From Clostridia bacterium (GTDB taxonomy: Bacteria; Bacillota; Clostridia; Oscillospirales; SIG627), in the NCBI GenBank assembly GCA_017507325.1, contig JAFWBD010000033.1, positions 1 through 60,730 on the forward strand: a DNA stretch of 60,730 bases. The letters are read 5' to 3'. Each line of letters opens with the position of its first letter. Position 1 is the stretch's first letter. The notes beneath the pieces are model-generated. The model was not told the origin of the DNA. It was given only the letters and a program-made list of their open reading frames with translations, and ran no database searches. The translations under genes and the position numbers were made by a program. Positions 9,228-16,806 of this stretch are shown piece by piece.

Positions 9228-9256
9228 ATTATAACGAATTTTCTGTTTTTTTTCAA
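9228..9256 (-). promoter_or_regulatory. Promoter of the fumC-hdr-flx-frd operon
   Basis: On the minus strand a -35 TTGAAA (9251-9256) and a consensus -10 TATAAT (9228-9233) are separated by 17 bp, about 50 bp upstream of the fumC start. It is the only clear promoter before ten same-strand, closely packed genes. Confidence 0.85.
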
Positions 9257-9286
9257 GGGTTGAAAGAGAGAAAAGAAGAAAAAAAC

Positions 9287-9321
9287 GAATTCAAAATTTG
9301 ATATGGTGTCATATTGAATTC
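9287..9321. promoter_or_regulatory. Inverted repeats upstream of the fumC promoter
   Basis: GAATTCAA (9287-9294) and TTGAATTC (9314-9321) are perfect inverted copies 19 bp apart, and ATATG-GTGT-CATAT (9301-9314) is a second palindrome between them. They lie about 30-65 bp upstream of the -35 of the fumC operon, where an activator or repressor could bind. No known operator consensus was recognised. Confidence 0.35.
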
Positions 9322-9365
9322 GATATACTCAAGCAATTTAATATTAAGGAAGAAAATTCCAAAAG

Positions 9366-9390
9366 AAAAACGCGCAAGAAGCGCGTTTTT
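9366..9390. terminator. Bidirectional rho-independent terminator after the aminotransferase gene
   Basis: AAAAACGCGC-AAGAA-GCGCGTTTTT: a GC stem flanked by A and T runs, 12 bp past the minus-strand aminotransferase stop. Confidence 0.85.
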
Positions 9391-9402
9391 TGACTGTTTC
9401 CT

Positions 9403-10620
9403 TTACTTTTGTTTGTAATCGGAGAGAAAATCTCCCAGATCCTCCATGGCTTTTTTCAGTATTTCTTTTTGGGGAAGCATGACGATGCGGAAATGATCGT
9501 TTCCCTTGTGGCCGAAGCCCGAGCCGGGAATGATCAAAAGATTTTTGGCATGGAGCAGATCCAGTGCAAATTGCTGATCGTTTCGAATGTTGAATTTCTC
9601 CTTGTCGATCTTGGGGAACAGATAAAAGGCGGCGCGGTTTTTCACAAAGCGGATGCCGTCAATGTGTTCCAGAACGGAGCAAACCGCCTCCCGCTGCTCG
9701 TAGAGTCTGCCTCCGGGAATCAACATGGCCTTGGTGGACTCATTGTCCCGAAGAGCATAGGGAACGGCCAGCTGTGCCAGGGTATTGGAGCAAAGGCGCA
9801 TGGAGCAAAGCTTGGTCAGGGATTCCCGCAGAGGCATTTTCTTTTTCTCGGGGCCCGAAAAAACCGTCCAACCGCAGCGGAATCCGCAGACAATGTGAGA
9901 TTTGGAAAGACCGTTAAAGGTGACCGTCAACAGGTCGGGCGCCAGTGAGGCGGTGGAAACGGCAGGAAGATCATCGATCACCAGCCGATCGTAGATCTCG
10001 TCGGAAAACAGGGCCAGATCGTGCTCTCTTGCCAGCGAAACGATCTCTTTTAAGATCGTTTCGGAATAAACGGCACCCGTGGGGTTGTTGGGGTTGATGA
10101 TGAGAATGGCTCTGGTTTTATCGCTGACCTTGCTTCTCATATCCTCAAGATCGGGCATCCATTCGTTTTCCTCACAGCAACGGTAAAAAACGGGCTTTGC
10201 CCCCGCAAGATAAGCGCAGTTTTCCCATAGAGAATAGTTGGGAGAGGGAAGCAGGATCTCATCTCCGTAGCTCAAATAGGAGAGAGTCACCATTTGTACG
10301 GCTTCGCTGACTCCGTTGGAGAGGAAAATATCGTTCAGATCGATGCCCGCGATCCCCTTGGAGAGATGATAAGAAAGAATGGCCTCTCTTGCCTCCTTCA
10401 TGCCTCTCAGATCACAGTAGGCCACCGCATCGTCCATTCCGTCGATCAGTGCAGTCTTTACGCTTTCGGGCATGGTAAAGCCGAAGGCGGCGGGGTTTCC
10501 CGTGTTCAATTTCAGGATCTTTTTTCCTTCTGCCTGCATTTTCAGGGCTTCTTCATAAACAGGTCCGCGTATATCCGAGCGAACCAGAGATAATTTGTCG
10601 GAGGTGCCGAGGGAATTCAT
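9403..10620 (-). CDS. alaA: PLP-dependent alanine/aspartate-type aminotransferase (AlaA-like)
   Basis: 405 residues of the class I aminotransferase fold. Visible signatures are NPNNPTGAVY (PLP phosphate region), SDEIYD with D207, the Schiff-base lysine K240 in NGLSKSH, and FRCGW just after it. Length and the spacing DEIYD...LSK...GFRCGW fit the AlaA/AlaT branch, which makes alanine from pyruvate and glutamate. It is a single-gene unit with its own promoter and terminator. Substrate is assigned by resemblance; a broader aromatic or aspartate aminotransferase cannot be excluded. Confidence 0.85.
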   Translation of the reverse strand: MNSLGTSDKLSLVRSDIRGPVYEEALKMQAEGKKILKLNTGNPAAFGFTMPESVKTALIDGMDDAVAYCDLRGMKEAREAILSYHLSKGIAGIDLNDIFLSNGVSEAVQMVTLSYLSYGDEILLPSPNYSLWENCAYLAGAKPVFYRCCEENEWMPDLEDMRSKVSDKTRAILIINPNNPTGAVYSETILKEIVSLAREHDLALFSDEIYDRLVIDDLPAVSTASLAPDLLTVTFNGLSKSHIVCGFRCGWTVFSGPEKKKMPLRESLTKLCSMRLCSNTLAQLAVPYALRDNESTKAMLIPGGRLYEQREAVCSVLEHIDGIRFVKNRAAFYLFPKIDKEKFNIRNDQQFALDLLHAKNLLIIPGSGFGHKGNDHFRIVMLPQKEILKKAMEDLGDFLSDYKQK

Positions 10621-10641
10621 GGTGTGAAACGTGCCTTTCTA

Positions 10642-10661
10642 CGGAGCGAAAAATCGCTCCG
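10642..10661 (-). promoter_or_regulatory. Hairpin in the 5' leader of the aminotransferase gene
   Basis: CGGAGCGA-TTTT-TCGCTCCG forms a perfect 8-bp stem 22 bp upstream of the start codon, between the promoter and the ribosome site. No U run follows it, so it is not a terminator; it may affect translation or mRNA stability. Confidence 0.45.
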
Positions 10662-10679
10662 ATTCTATGGTGTGAGCAT

Positions 10680-10708
10680 AGTCTACCACAAAAAAATCGA
10701 TTTTGCAA
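10680..10708 (-). promoter_or_regulatory. Promoter of the aminotransferase gene
   Basis: Minus-strand TTGCAA (10703-10708), 17-bp spacer, TAGACT (10680-10685), about 60 bp before the ATG at 10620. The stretch 10709-10887 up to the next promoter is A/T-rich and holds no convincing gene. Confidence 0.65.
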
Positions 10709-10887
10709 TACCAAAATCGAATTTTTTTCGATTTTTCTATTCGAAAAATGGATTTTTTTTGAAACCAAAAAACAAAAAAAGAGCGAAAACTTCGTCGGGA
10801 AAGGCTTTTTTATTCTATGCAAAGCGCACTTTTTCGGTTCCCGAAAAGCGCCGCGGAGGCGACTTTTCGATAATTTTTCTTCGAATC

Positions 10888-10916
10888 TTGCAAAATGCGG
10901 GAGAATGTGATAAAAT
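10888..10916 (+). promoter_or_regulatory. Promoter of the MATE exporter gene
   Basis: TTGCAA (10888-10893), 17-bp spacer, TAAAAT (10911-10916), 36 bp before the ATG at 10953. Confidence 0.7.
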
Positions 10917-10952
10917 ACCCTTGTTTTTCATTTTTTCAAGAGGTAAACGCAT

Positions 10953-12326
10953 ATGAATCAAAAAACCGAGCTGTTTGAAAAAACGGCGGTTCCCAAGGCG
11001 CTGGCAACCTTGGCCATCCCCACCATCATCAGTCAGCTGATCACGATGGTCTACAATTTGGCCGATACCTTTTTCATCGGCTTAACGGATGATCCCTATA
11101 AGGTGGCGGCCTCTCATCTGTCCTTTGTTCTGGTTTTTGCCATGGGCGCCATTTCCAATCTCTTCGGCGTGGGCGGCGGCAGCCTGATCTCCCGCTTAAT
11201 GGGAAGCGGAAAAAGCGCAGAGGCCAAAAAGGTTTCCTCCTTCAGCTTTTACGGAACCGTTGCGGTCACACTGATCTATTCGATGATCTGCCTTGTGTTT
11301 ATGCACCCCGTTCTCAATTTGGTGGGTGCCAGTGAAAACACCTACGGCTATGCCTCCTCCTACGTGATCTGGGTGGTGGTGCTGGGGGGCGTTCCCACTG
11401 CGGTCAGTATGTCTCTGGCGCATTTGCTCCGCAGCGAGGGCTATGCAAAATTTGCCAGCCTCGGTCTTGGAATGGGCGGGGTCTTGAATATTCTTCTGGA
11501 TCCGCTGTTTATGTTTGTGTTGCTTCCGAAGGGGCAGGAGGTAGCGGGTGCCGCCATCGCCACCTGCATCTCCAATACGGCTTCCTGTCTTTATTTTCTC
11601 ATCACTTTGTACGTCTTAAAGGAAAAAAGCGTTTTGTCGCTTTCCCCGAAATATCTTCTCCCGGGCTTTGCCTATCTCAAGCAGGTGTTCTCCACGGGTA
11701 TCCCCTCGGCACTTGGCTCTCTTCTGGCCAGCACCTCCAATCTCGTTCTCAATCAGCTCTCCTCGAGCTACGGTGATTTTGAATTGGCCGCCTTGGGGAT
11801 CGTCAAAAAGATCGATATGCTCCCCTTGAACGTGGGTATGGGTCTTTGCCAGGGAATGCTTCCCTTGGTGGCCTATAACTATGCCTCGGGGGATCACGTG
11901 CGAATGAAAAAGGTCATTTCGGCCTGCCGCATTGCGGGAATGGGCTTTGCCGCTCTTTGCATTCTTTGTTTCGAGCTGTTCGCGGGCTCCATCGTCCGTC
12001 TGTTCATTCAGGAAAGCGTAACCGCCTCATACGGTGAAAATTTCCTTCGCATCTGCTGCCTTGCCACCCCTCTTATGTTCTATAACCTTTTGGCTACCTA
12101 TTCTCTGCAGGCCATGGGGCAGGGAAAGGAATCCATGGTGCTTTCCGTTTGCCGCCAGGGCTTGGTCAACATTCCCTTGCTGTTTGTGATGAACGCCGTC
12201 TTTCATCTGTACGGTGTGGTTTCCACACAGCTGGTGGCGGATTCCCTCACGATGATCGTCTCCACCGTTCTGCTCCAAAGGGTCTACAAAAAAATCAAAA
12301 CGCCCCCCGCCCCGAAAGGAGCTTAA
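10953..12326 (+). CDS. MATE family multidrug/sodium efflux transporter
   Basis: 457 residues with about twelve hydrophobic segments in two repeated halves, typical of MATE exporters that use a Na+ or H+ gradient to expel cationic compounds. Supporting stretches are PTIISQLITMVYNLADTFFIG in the first helices, GVGGGSLISRLMGSGK, and the matching second-half LPLNVGMGLCQGMLPLVAYNY. Start ATG has AGAGG upstream. Single-gene unit with its own promoter and terminator. The substrate cannot be read from sequence. Confidence 0.92.
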   Translation: MNQKTELFEKTAVPKALATLAIPTIISQLITMVYNLADTFFIGLTDDPYKVAASHLSFVLVFAMGAISNLFGVGGGSLISRLMGSGKSAEAKKVSSFSFYGTVAVTLIYSMICLVFMHPVLNLVGASENTYGYASSYVIWVVVLGGVPTAVSMSLAHLLRSEGYAKFASLGLGMGGVLNILLDPLFMFVLLPKGQEVAGAAIATCISNTASCLYFLITLYVLKEKSVLSLSPKYLLPGFAYLKQVFSTGIPSALGSLLASTSNLVLNQLSSSYGDFELAALGIVKKIDMLPLNVGMGLCQGMLPLVAYNYASGDHVRMKKVISACRIAGMGFAALCILCFELFAGSIVRLFIQESVTASYGENFLRICCLATPLMFYNLLATYSLQAMGQGKESMVLSVCRQGLVNIPLLFVMNAVFHLYGVVSTQLVADSLTMIVSTVLLQRVYKKIKTPPAPKGA

Positions 12327-12368
12327 AAGGAGGGCGCCCGATCCCCTTGGTTTTACCCGCTTTCTGTT

Positions 12369-12396
12369 GCCGCTCGCTTTGGCGAGCGGCTTTTTT
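12369..12396 (+). terminator. Rho-independent terminator after the MATE gene
   Basis: GCCGCTCGC-TTTG-GCGAGCGGC followed by TTTTTT. Confidence 0.92.
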
Positions 12397-12508
12397 ATGG
12401 AAAAACGTTTCATTGAAGTTTCATTGAAAAAATAGATTTGTTTTACATTTTTTGTCAATAAAACCTGCTGTTTTTGCCAAATAATTGGTCAAAAACACGA
12501 AAGAAATC

Positions 12509-12538
12509 TTGACAATATACATATGTGTATGATATTAT
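12509..12538 (+). promoter_or_regulatory. Promoter of the protease-lipoprotein operon with an embedded palindromic operator
   Basis: TTGACA (12509-12514) and TATTAT (12533-12538) are 18 bp apart. The spacer contains the perfect inverted repeat ATACA-TATG-TGTAT (12517-12530), a position where a bound repressor would block RNA polymerase. No regulator gene lies next to it. Confidence 0.7.
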
Positions 12539-12542
12539 GAAG

Positions 12543-12623
12543 ATGAAAAGGGGTAAATTTGAATTTCCGTCTGCACAGTGGATGAATTTGCTCCGTAATT
12601 TGCTTGATGAGAAAGAGGTGTAA
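12543..12623 (+). CDS. Possible 26-residue leader ORF
   Basis: ATG at 12543 opens a 26-codon frame (begins MKRGKFEFPS, ends LLDEKEV) that starts within a few bases of the expected transcript start, so it would be nearly leaderless. No Shine-Dalgarno site precedes it. It may be a remnant of a larger gene or a chance frame; low confidence. The rest of the leader, 12624-12735, is A-rich and shows nothing else. Confidence 0.2.
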   Translation: MKRGKFEFPSAQWMNLLRNLLDEKEV

Positions 12624-12735
12624 TCGCCCATGGGCCTATGATCTTGAAAGCTCTTTTGTGAAAAATAAATAAAAAAAGAAAACTGATCCAATCAGAATCA
12701 AAATAAAAACAAAAATTGAAGAAAGGTAATTTATC

Positions 12736-13791
12736 ATGAACAGATTTTTGAATTCGAGAAAATGCCATGGTACTTTTTGCATTTTGATAGCTTTCTCTTT
12801 GATTTTTGCTTTAGCGATGAGTGCAAGTGCTGCGAATATTCCGTTATACACGACGGGTCGTAATAATTTGCATGATGCTTTAGGAAGGGTTGATCTTACA
12901 ACTGATAGCAATAAGAACATTAGGCAGATAGATGTTGCAGTTACAGTGCATTTGATTGGGCCTGCTCCGGATGAAGAGGTTGCGGAAGAGGATTTTGAGA
13001 TTGATATTACAGTTAAAGCCTATGACTCTTACGGACAGGTTTATGATGTGAATACCTATTATTTGGAAGGATGCGAAATTTATGTCGAACAAGAAATCGA
13101 GACGATCACCTACACTGCTGCAGAGGGTGTGAGTGCTGTTTTGGTTGAATTTCGATTGACAAACGAGGTTCGGGGCGATTACTTCATTATGCCGCCGATC
13201 AGTTGGAACAAATTAAATTCTGTTTCAGATATAACTGTATCGAAATCAGTTCACATTCTATACGATTCGTCTTGCAACTATACTGCCAGCCAGCTAAATA
13301 GTTATTTTTCTAGTGCTGTCGAAGCATTTTCCTCTGAATTTCTTATTGATTTTAATTGTTCCTACACATCATCCTCCGCTTTGTTGAACGGTTCTTCCTG
13401 CCCGAATACTGGAACTGCAGCGCTGTGCACAGCTGCTTGTGGAAGCCTGTCGAATTGTGGGACTAACCATCATAAAGGGGCTGGTCGGCTTTTGGATGTG
13501 GCAACATCAACATCATACTACACGTATAGGTTTGTAGGGCATAAACTATGCTATTATGATGCAGCTAAAGGTACTCATTCTGGAGTGGCTGGTTTGGGGG
13601 ATCGGCTGGGCAAAGATGCAATTACATCAGTTTATAGTTCTTCCAATATTGCGAGATCTATCCAGCACGAGTTGACTCACAATCTTGGTGGTAGCCATTC
13701 CACTTGTGACTCAAATCAGCTTTGCGTTCTGCAAGGTGATATGAATTACTGGTGCGATACCTGTAGACTTAATATACTTGAGAACAGATAG
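12736..13791 (+). CDS. Secreted metzincin-like zinc metalloprotease
   Basis: 351 residues, start ATG with AAAGG upstream. Residues 1-33 form a signal peptide (basic start, hydrophobic core, MSASAA cleavage region). The C-terminus carries HELTHNLGGSH, the HExxHxxGxxH zinc site of metzincins, with ligands H311, H315, H321 and catalytic E312. The tail CDSNQLCVLQGDMN and CDTC resembles the cysteine-rich end of archaemetzincins, though the match is loose. The middle has an even number of cysteines, fitting an exported protein. Base composition is clearly more A/T-rich than the flanking genes (many TTT, ATT, AAT codons), suggesting acquisition. It shares an operon with the lipoprotein 12 bp downstream. 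Substrate unknown. Confidence 0.7.
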   Translation: MNRFLNSRKCHGTFCILIAFSLIFALAMSASAANIPLYTTGRNNLHDALGRVDLTTDSNKNIRQIDVAVTVHLIGPAPDEEVAEEDFEIDITVKAYDSYGQVYDVNTYYLEGCEIYVEQEIETITYTAAEGVSAVLVEFRLTNEVRGDYFIMPPISWNKLNSVSDITVSKSVHILYDSSCNYTASQLNSYFSSAVEAFSSEFLIDFNCSYTSSSALLNGSSCPNTGTAALCTAACGSLSNCGTNHHKGAGRLLDVATSTSYYTYRFVGHKLCYYDAAKGTHSGVAGLGDRLGKDAITSVYSSSNIARSIQHELTHNLGGSHSTCDSNQLCVLQGDMNYWCDTCRLNILENR

Positions 13792-13803
13792 GAGGTTGTA
13801 TTA

Positions 13804-14484
13804 ATGAAAAGAATCTTTATCATTTTAACGGTCATTCTTCTGATGGCAACAGCTTGCTTGGCCGGATGTAGCAACGGCCTCAATGCTTTGAGCGAAAGCC
13901 ACACCCGTGATCTTTCCGATAATACGGTCGAAGCGAATGACGAAAGCCATACCCGGGATTTTTCCGACAATACGGTCGAAGCGAATGATAAGACTGTAGA
14001 GATTGAATTGGTTCCGTATATTTTCGCATCGTTCTCGGAATTTGAAAGTGCAGTAAAAAACGCGGAAGAACGCACTTCTGATTCAAGCGTAGCAGATGAT
14101 ATAAACCTTGGCGCAATCAGCCATTACTATACTCTCGAAAAAGCGTTTGAAGGATTTGAACTTACACAGATTGAAGTATTGCCTAAGCGTATTATAATGT
14201 ATTACGTTCCAAATTCAAGCACAAGCAAAGCGTTTGATTACAATACGGGAATTCTTGTAACCTATGCTCGCAGAGAAGCAAATGCATCTGAAAATCCTCT
14301 TGCAGCTTTGGCGGATCAAGTCGGAATGGACTTAACAAATGAAGGCTATTTATATGATAAGAAAAGAAATACGATAACCTTTGCCGCCGGAAATTCTTGG
14401 ATGTCCATCAGAGTTCCGGATAATATGAACGAATACAAACAGCTGACTCCGCTTTGTGTAGCGACAAAGAATACCATAAAATAA
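13804..14484 (+). CDS. Lipoprotein of unknown function with an internal tandem repeat
   Basis: 226 residues. The N-terminus is a type II signal peptide with lipobox LAGC (cysteine near residue 22), so it is probably anchored on the outer face of the membrane. Just after it, two 16-residue copies of SHTRD(L/F)SDNTVEANDE lie in tandem in what looks like a flexible linker. The remaining 170 residues are soluble alpha/beta-looking sequence I do not recognise. Composition is A/T-rich like the protease gene 12 bp upstream, and the two probably form one acquired unit. A role as partner, inhibitor or anchor for the protease is only a guess. Confidence 0.7.
   Translation: MKRIFIILTVILLMATACLAGCSNGLNALSESHTRDLSDNTVEANDESHTRDFSDNTVEANDKTVEIELVPYIFASFSEFESAVKNAEERTSDSSVADDINLGAISHYYTLEKAFEGFELTQIEVLPKRIIMYYVPNSSTSKAFDYNTGILVTYARREANASENPLAALADQVGMDLTNEGYLYDKKRNTITFAAGNSWMSIRVPDNMNEYKQLTPLCVATKNTIK
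13894..13989 (+). repeat. 48-bp tandem duplication inside the lipoprotein gene
   Basis: 13894-13941 and 13942-13989 are near-identical direct copies differing at only a few positions. Because 48 is a multiple of three the frame is kept and a 16-residue motif is repeated. Confidence 0.95.
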
Positions 14485-14495
14485 AATAAAAATGA

Positions 14496-14534
14496 AAATC
14501 GGAGTGCGGTTGTATGCCGTACTCCGATTTTTTT
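14496..14534. terminator. Shared terminator between convergent lipoprotein genes
   Basis: A 14-bp stem (AAATCGGAGTGCGG with CCGTACTCCGATTT, one G-T pair), loop TTGTATG, followed by Ts on the plus strand and preceded by As, so it can stop transcription from both sides. Confidence 0.9.
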
Positions 14535-15111
14535 ATGCCAAAAGGGCTCCTTGCTTTTCAAAATAGTAGAAATGATCGCGGATCTGAACGGTAAAATACC
14601 ACGCATCTCCGTTGGGGCTGATCTGCAGATAGCGGTTATCCTTCCGCTTCAGATCGGCACTTCTCCCCCACCAGCCCGAGGGAAGGGAGTCAAAGGAATA
14701 ATAAAAGCCGTTTTGTATGGGAGAGGAGCTGCTTTCCTTGGTGTAGCTGAACAAAACGTTTTGCCTGGAATCGGAGGCCGTCTGAAAGAAGATCACGGCA
14801 AAGCCGTAAACGGTAAAGGCCTGCTCCAGCGTGGCGTTTGTGAATGCTGTGCGGGCGGCGCTTTCCTTTTCGTAGTAGACCAGCTTTTTTTGGGCGTTGG
14901 GGTTGTCCTTTTCCTCCTTGAGGATCTCATAGGCAACGTAGACCCGATCCATTTTAAAGGCCTGCATCTCCAAGGCGCAATCCGAAAAGAAATCGTAATT
15001 GCGTTCCACGCAGGCGATCACCTCGTTGGCGCTCTTGACCGAGGAGGCTGCACCGCCGCAGGAGGTGAGCATAAGGACAAGGGCCAAAACGATCAAAGCG
15101 TATTTTTTCAT
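14533..15111 (-). CDS. Lipoprotein of unknown function
   Basis: 192 residues with a lipoprotein signal: basic MKKY start, hydrophobic core and lipobox LTSC (cysteine near 18). Mature part contains VVYYEKESAARTAF- and YGFAVIFFQTAS-like amphipathic and beta segments, and aromatic-rich SLPSGWWGRS. No catalytic motif seen and no family recognised. Its start overlaps the end of the methyltransferase gene by 4 bp (ATGA), so the two are co-translated although their functions look unrelated. Confidence 0.75.
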   Translation of the reverse strand: MKKYALIVLALVLMLTSCGGAASSVKSANEVIACVERNYDFFSDCALEMQAFKMDRVYVAYEILKEEKDNPNAQKKLVYYEKESAARTAFTNATLEQAFTVYGFAVIFFQTASDSRQNVLFSYTKESSSSPIQNGFYYSFDSLPSGWWGRSADLKRKDNRYLQISPNGDAWYFTVQIRDHFYYFEKQGALLA

Positions 15112-15851
15112 CGCATCTCCGTATCGTAATTTAAAATTCCGTTTTGGTAAAGGGCTTGTATTTCGGGCGTTTTTTCTCCGTTTTCATCCTGCAGGATCAA
15201 AACGGGCCGCGTTCTCAGATAGGGCTTTGCGCCCTTCACACTCCGAACGAGAATCAATTCGGGGGGGCTTGATTTCTTTGGCGTGACCAGGATCAGATTC
15301 TTCGGCTCCAGCTGATATTTTTGCATAGCGCGGAACAATTCGGTCAGGCGGGAAAAGCGGTAGACACAGAAAAATTCCCCCTTGTCCTGCAAAAGAGAGG
15401 AGGCGCTTCGGCAAACGTCGTCCACGTTGCACATCACCTCGTGCCGCGCAATGCGTCTTCCGGGATCGTCGGCGGTCTTTCCCGTGTTTTCCTTCATATA
15501 GGGGGGATTGGAGAAAACAAAATCGCACGGGGAGGGCACCAGCCTTGCCGCCTCCTTTAAATCACCGCATACCACCTCAACCCTTTCGGAAAAGCCGTTT
15601 ATGGCAATGTTTTCCTCGGCAAGACGGGCGTATTCGGGCTGGATTTCCAGCGCGTAGATCTTTTGAAATTCCTTGTGAATGGAAAGAAGCAGGGGAATGA
15701 TCCCCGTTCCCGTTCCCAATTCCACGCCGATACTGCCTCTGCGGCAACGGATCATTCCCGCCAAAAGAACCGCATCCGTTCCGAAGGAAAAGCCGTTTCG
15801 GTATTGATAAATGCGGTGGGTACCGTCCAGATCCTGAAGTACTTTCTCCAT
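15108..15851 (-). CDS. trmN6: tRNA1(Val) adenine-N6 methyltransferase family protein (TrmN6/YfiC-like)
   Basis: 247 residues of the class I SAM-dependent methyltransferase fold. The SAM-binding motif VELGTGTGIIPLLLS is near residue 43 and the N6-adenine catalytic motif NPPY is in VFSNPPYMKE near 117. The N-terminus (IYQYRNGFSFGTDAVLLAGM) is typical of the YfiC/TrmN6 family, which modifies A37 of tRNA-Val in E. coli. Length is normal. The tRNA target in this organism is inferred from the family. Confidence 0.85.
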   Translation of the reverse strand: MEKVLQDLDGTHRIYQYRNGFSFGTDAVLLAGMIRCRRGSIGVELGTGTGIIPLLLSIHKEFQKIYALEIQPEYARLAEENIAINGFSERVEVVCGDLKEAARLVPSPCDFVFSNPPYMKENTGKTADDPGRRIARHEVMCNVDDVCRSASSLLQDKGEFFCVYRFSRLTELFRAMQKYQLEPKNLILVTPKKSSPPELILVRSVKGAKPYLRTRPVLILQDENGEKTPEIQALYQNGILNYDTEMR

Positions 15852-15934
15852 TTTGAATCCTTTCTTGCTTTCTTGACTTGAAAAATCGGAAGGAATGTGT
15901 TACCATAGAAAAAGAAATTTCAAAGGAGAATCCT

Positions 15935-16651
15935 ATGGAAAAGATTTATACCATTCCCGTTAACGAGGCGTTTGATGAAAACGGCTCCTGCCCCTTTTGC
16001 CGTATGCGGAAAAAGCTGGAGGAAAATGAGATCGATCTGATCTTGGGTGCCTCCATGATGGAACCCGATATCCGCATTCAGACCAATGAAAAGGGCTTTT
16101 GCGCCGAGCACTTCGATCAGATGTATGCGGCACAGAGAAGGCTTCCGCTGGCGCTGATGCTGGAAAGCCATCTGGCACAGATCCGCAATGAATGCGCCAC
16201 ACCGAAATTGTCCTTGAAGGAAAAGCTTTCCACCGTTGCCGCTCATACGGAATCCTTTACCGAAACCTGCTACGTTTGCGAAAGAATTGAATTCCATTGG
16301 GGAAAAATGTTTGAGACTGCGTGTCTTTTGTGGGATATGGATATCGAATTCCGCAAGAAAACCGCCAATCAGACCTATTTTTGCCTGCCCTGCTATACCC
16401 GCTTTTTAAAAACGGCCAAGCTCTTCGTTTCCAAAAAGAAGCTGCCCGATTTTCTGGAGGCGGTTCAGGGCGTGGAAATGAAATATCTGGACAGCTTAAA
16501 CGGAGATATTTCCCATTTCTGCAAAAAATTCGATTACCGCTATCAAAAGGAGCCTTGGGGCAACGCCAAGGATGCCGTGGAGAGAGCTGTTCGCTTCCTT
16601 TCGGGAGAGGGGAGCCTTACCGATCGGAAAAACAACGATATCGTTGTCTGA
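15935..16651 (+). CDS. Cysteine-rich cytosolic protein, DUF6062-like
   Basis: 238 residues starting at ATG 15935 with CAAAGGAGA in front. Conserved-looking cysteine pairs are CPFCRM (near 17), CYVCERIEFHW (near 120) and CLPCYTRF (near 155), plus a FCAEHFDQM segment, suggesting metal binding. The opening MEKIYTIPVNEAFDENGSCPFC matches what I recall of DUF6062, a Clostridia family of unknown function. Divergent from the methyltransferase gene. No role can be assigned. Confidence 0.65.
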   Translation: MEKIYTIPVNEAFDENGSCPFCRMRKKLEENEIDLILGASMMEPDIRIQTNEKGFCAEHFDQMYAAQRRLPLALMLESHLAQIRNECATPKLSLKEKLSTVAAHTESFTETCYVCERIEFHWGKMFETACLLWDMDIEFRKKTANQTYFCLPCYTRFLKTAKLFVSKKKLPDFLEAVQGVEMKYLDSLNGDISHFCKKFDYRYQKEPWGNAKDAVERAVRFLSGEGSLTDRKNNDIVV

Positions 16652-16685
16652 ATCACCTTTTTTCGAAGCCCTTGCGGAAAGTGAG

Positions 16686-16786
16686 TTTTCCACAATCGGA
16701 TTTGGGATTGAAATGTGTGGAAAAGTAGCGGTTTTCCCGTGCTTTTTCACATTTTTCACAGAGTTTTCCACATAAATTGTGGAAAA
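16686..16786. promoter_or_regulatory. Cluster of six DnaA-box-like 9-mers
   Basis: In this non-coding gap six sites fit TTWTNCACA: TTTTCCACA at 16686 (+) and 16764 (+), its complement TGTGGAAAA at 16716 (-) and 16778 (-), and TTTTTCACA at 16743 (+) and 16752 (+), the last two in direct tandem. The 16764 and 16778 sites form a 12-bp inverted repeat with a 5-base loop. No dnaA, dnaN or parB is near. Could be a DnaA-titration or regulatory site; function inferred. Confidence 0.5.
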
Positions 16787-16806
16787 CTCCGAGGATAAAA
16801 AGCCGT

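Noticed and set aside
7818..9263. 481-codon plus-strand frame opposite fumC
   Set aside because: Mirror frame of fumarase; the frame runs into the fumarase promoter and has no motif.
16761..16789. 12-bp perfect hairpin GAGTTTTCCACA/TGTGGAAAACTC as a terminator
   Set aside because: No T run after it on either strand; better explained as two opposed DnaA-box-like sites.
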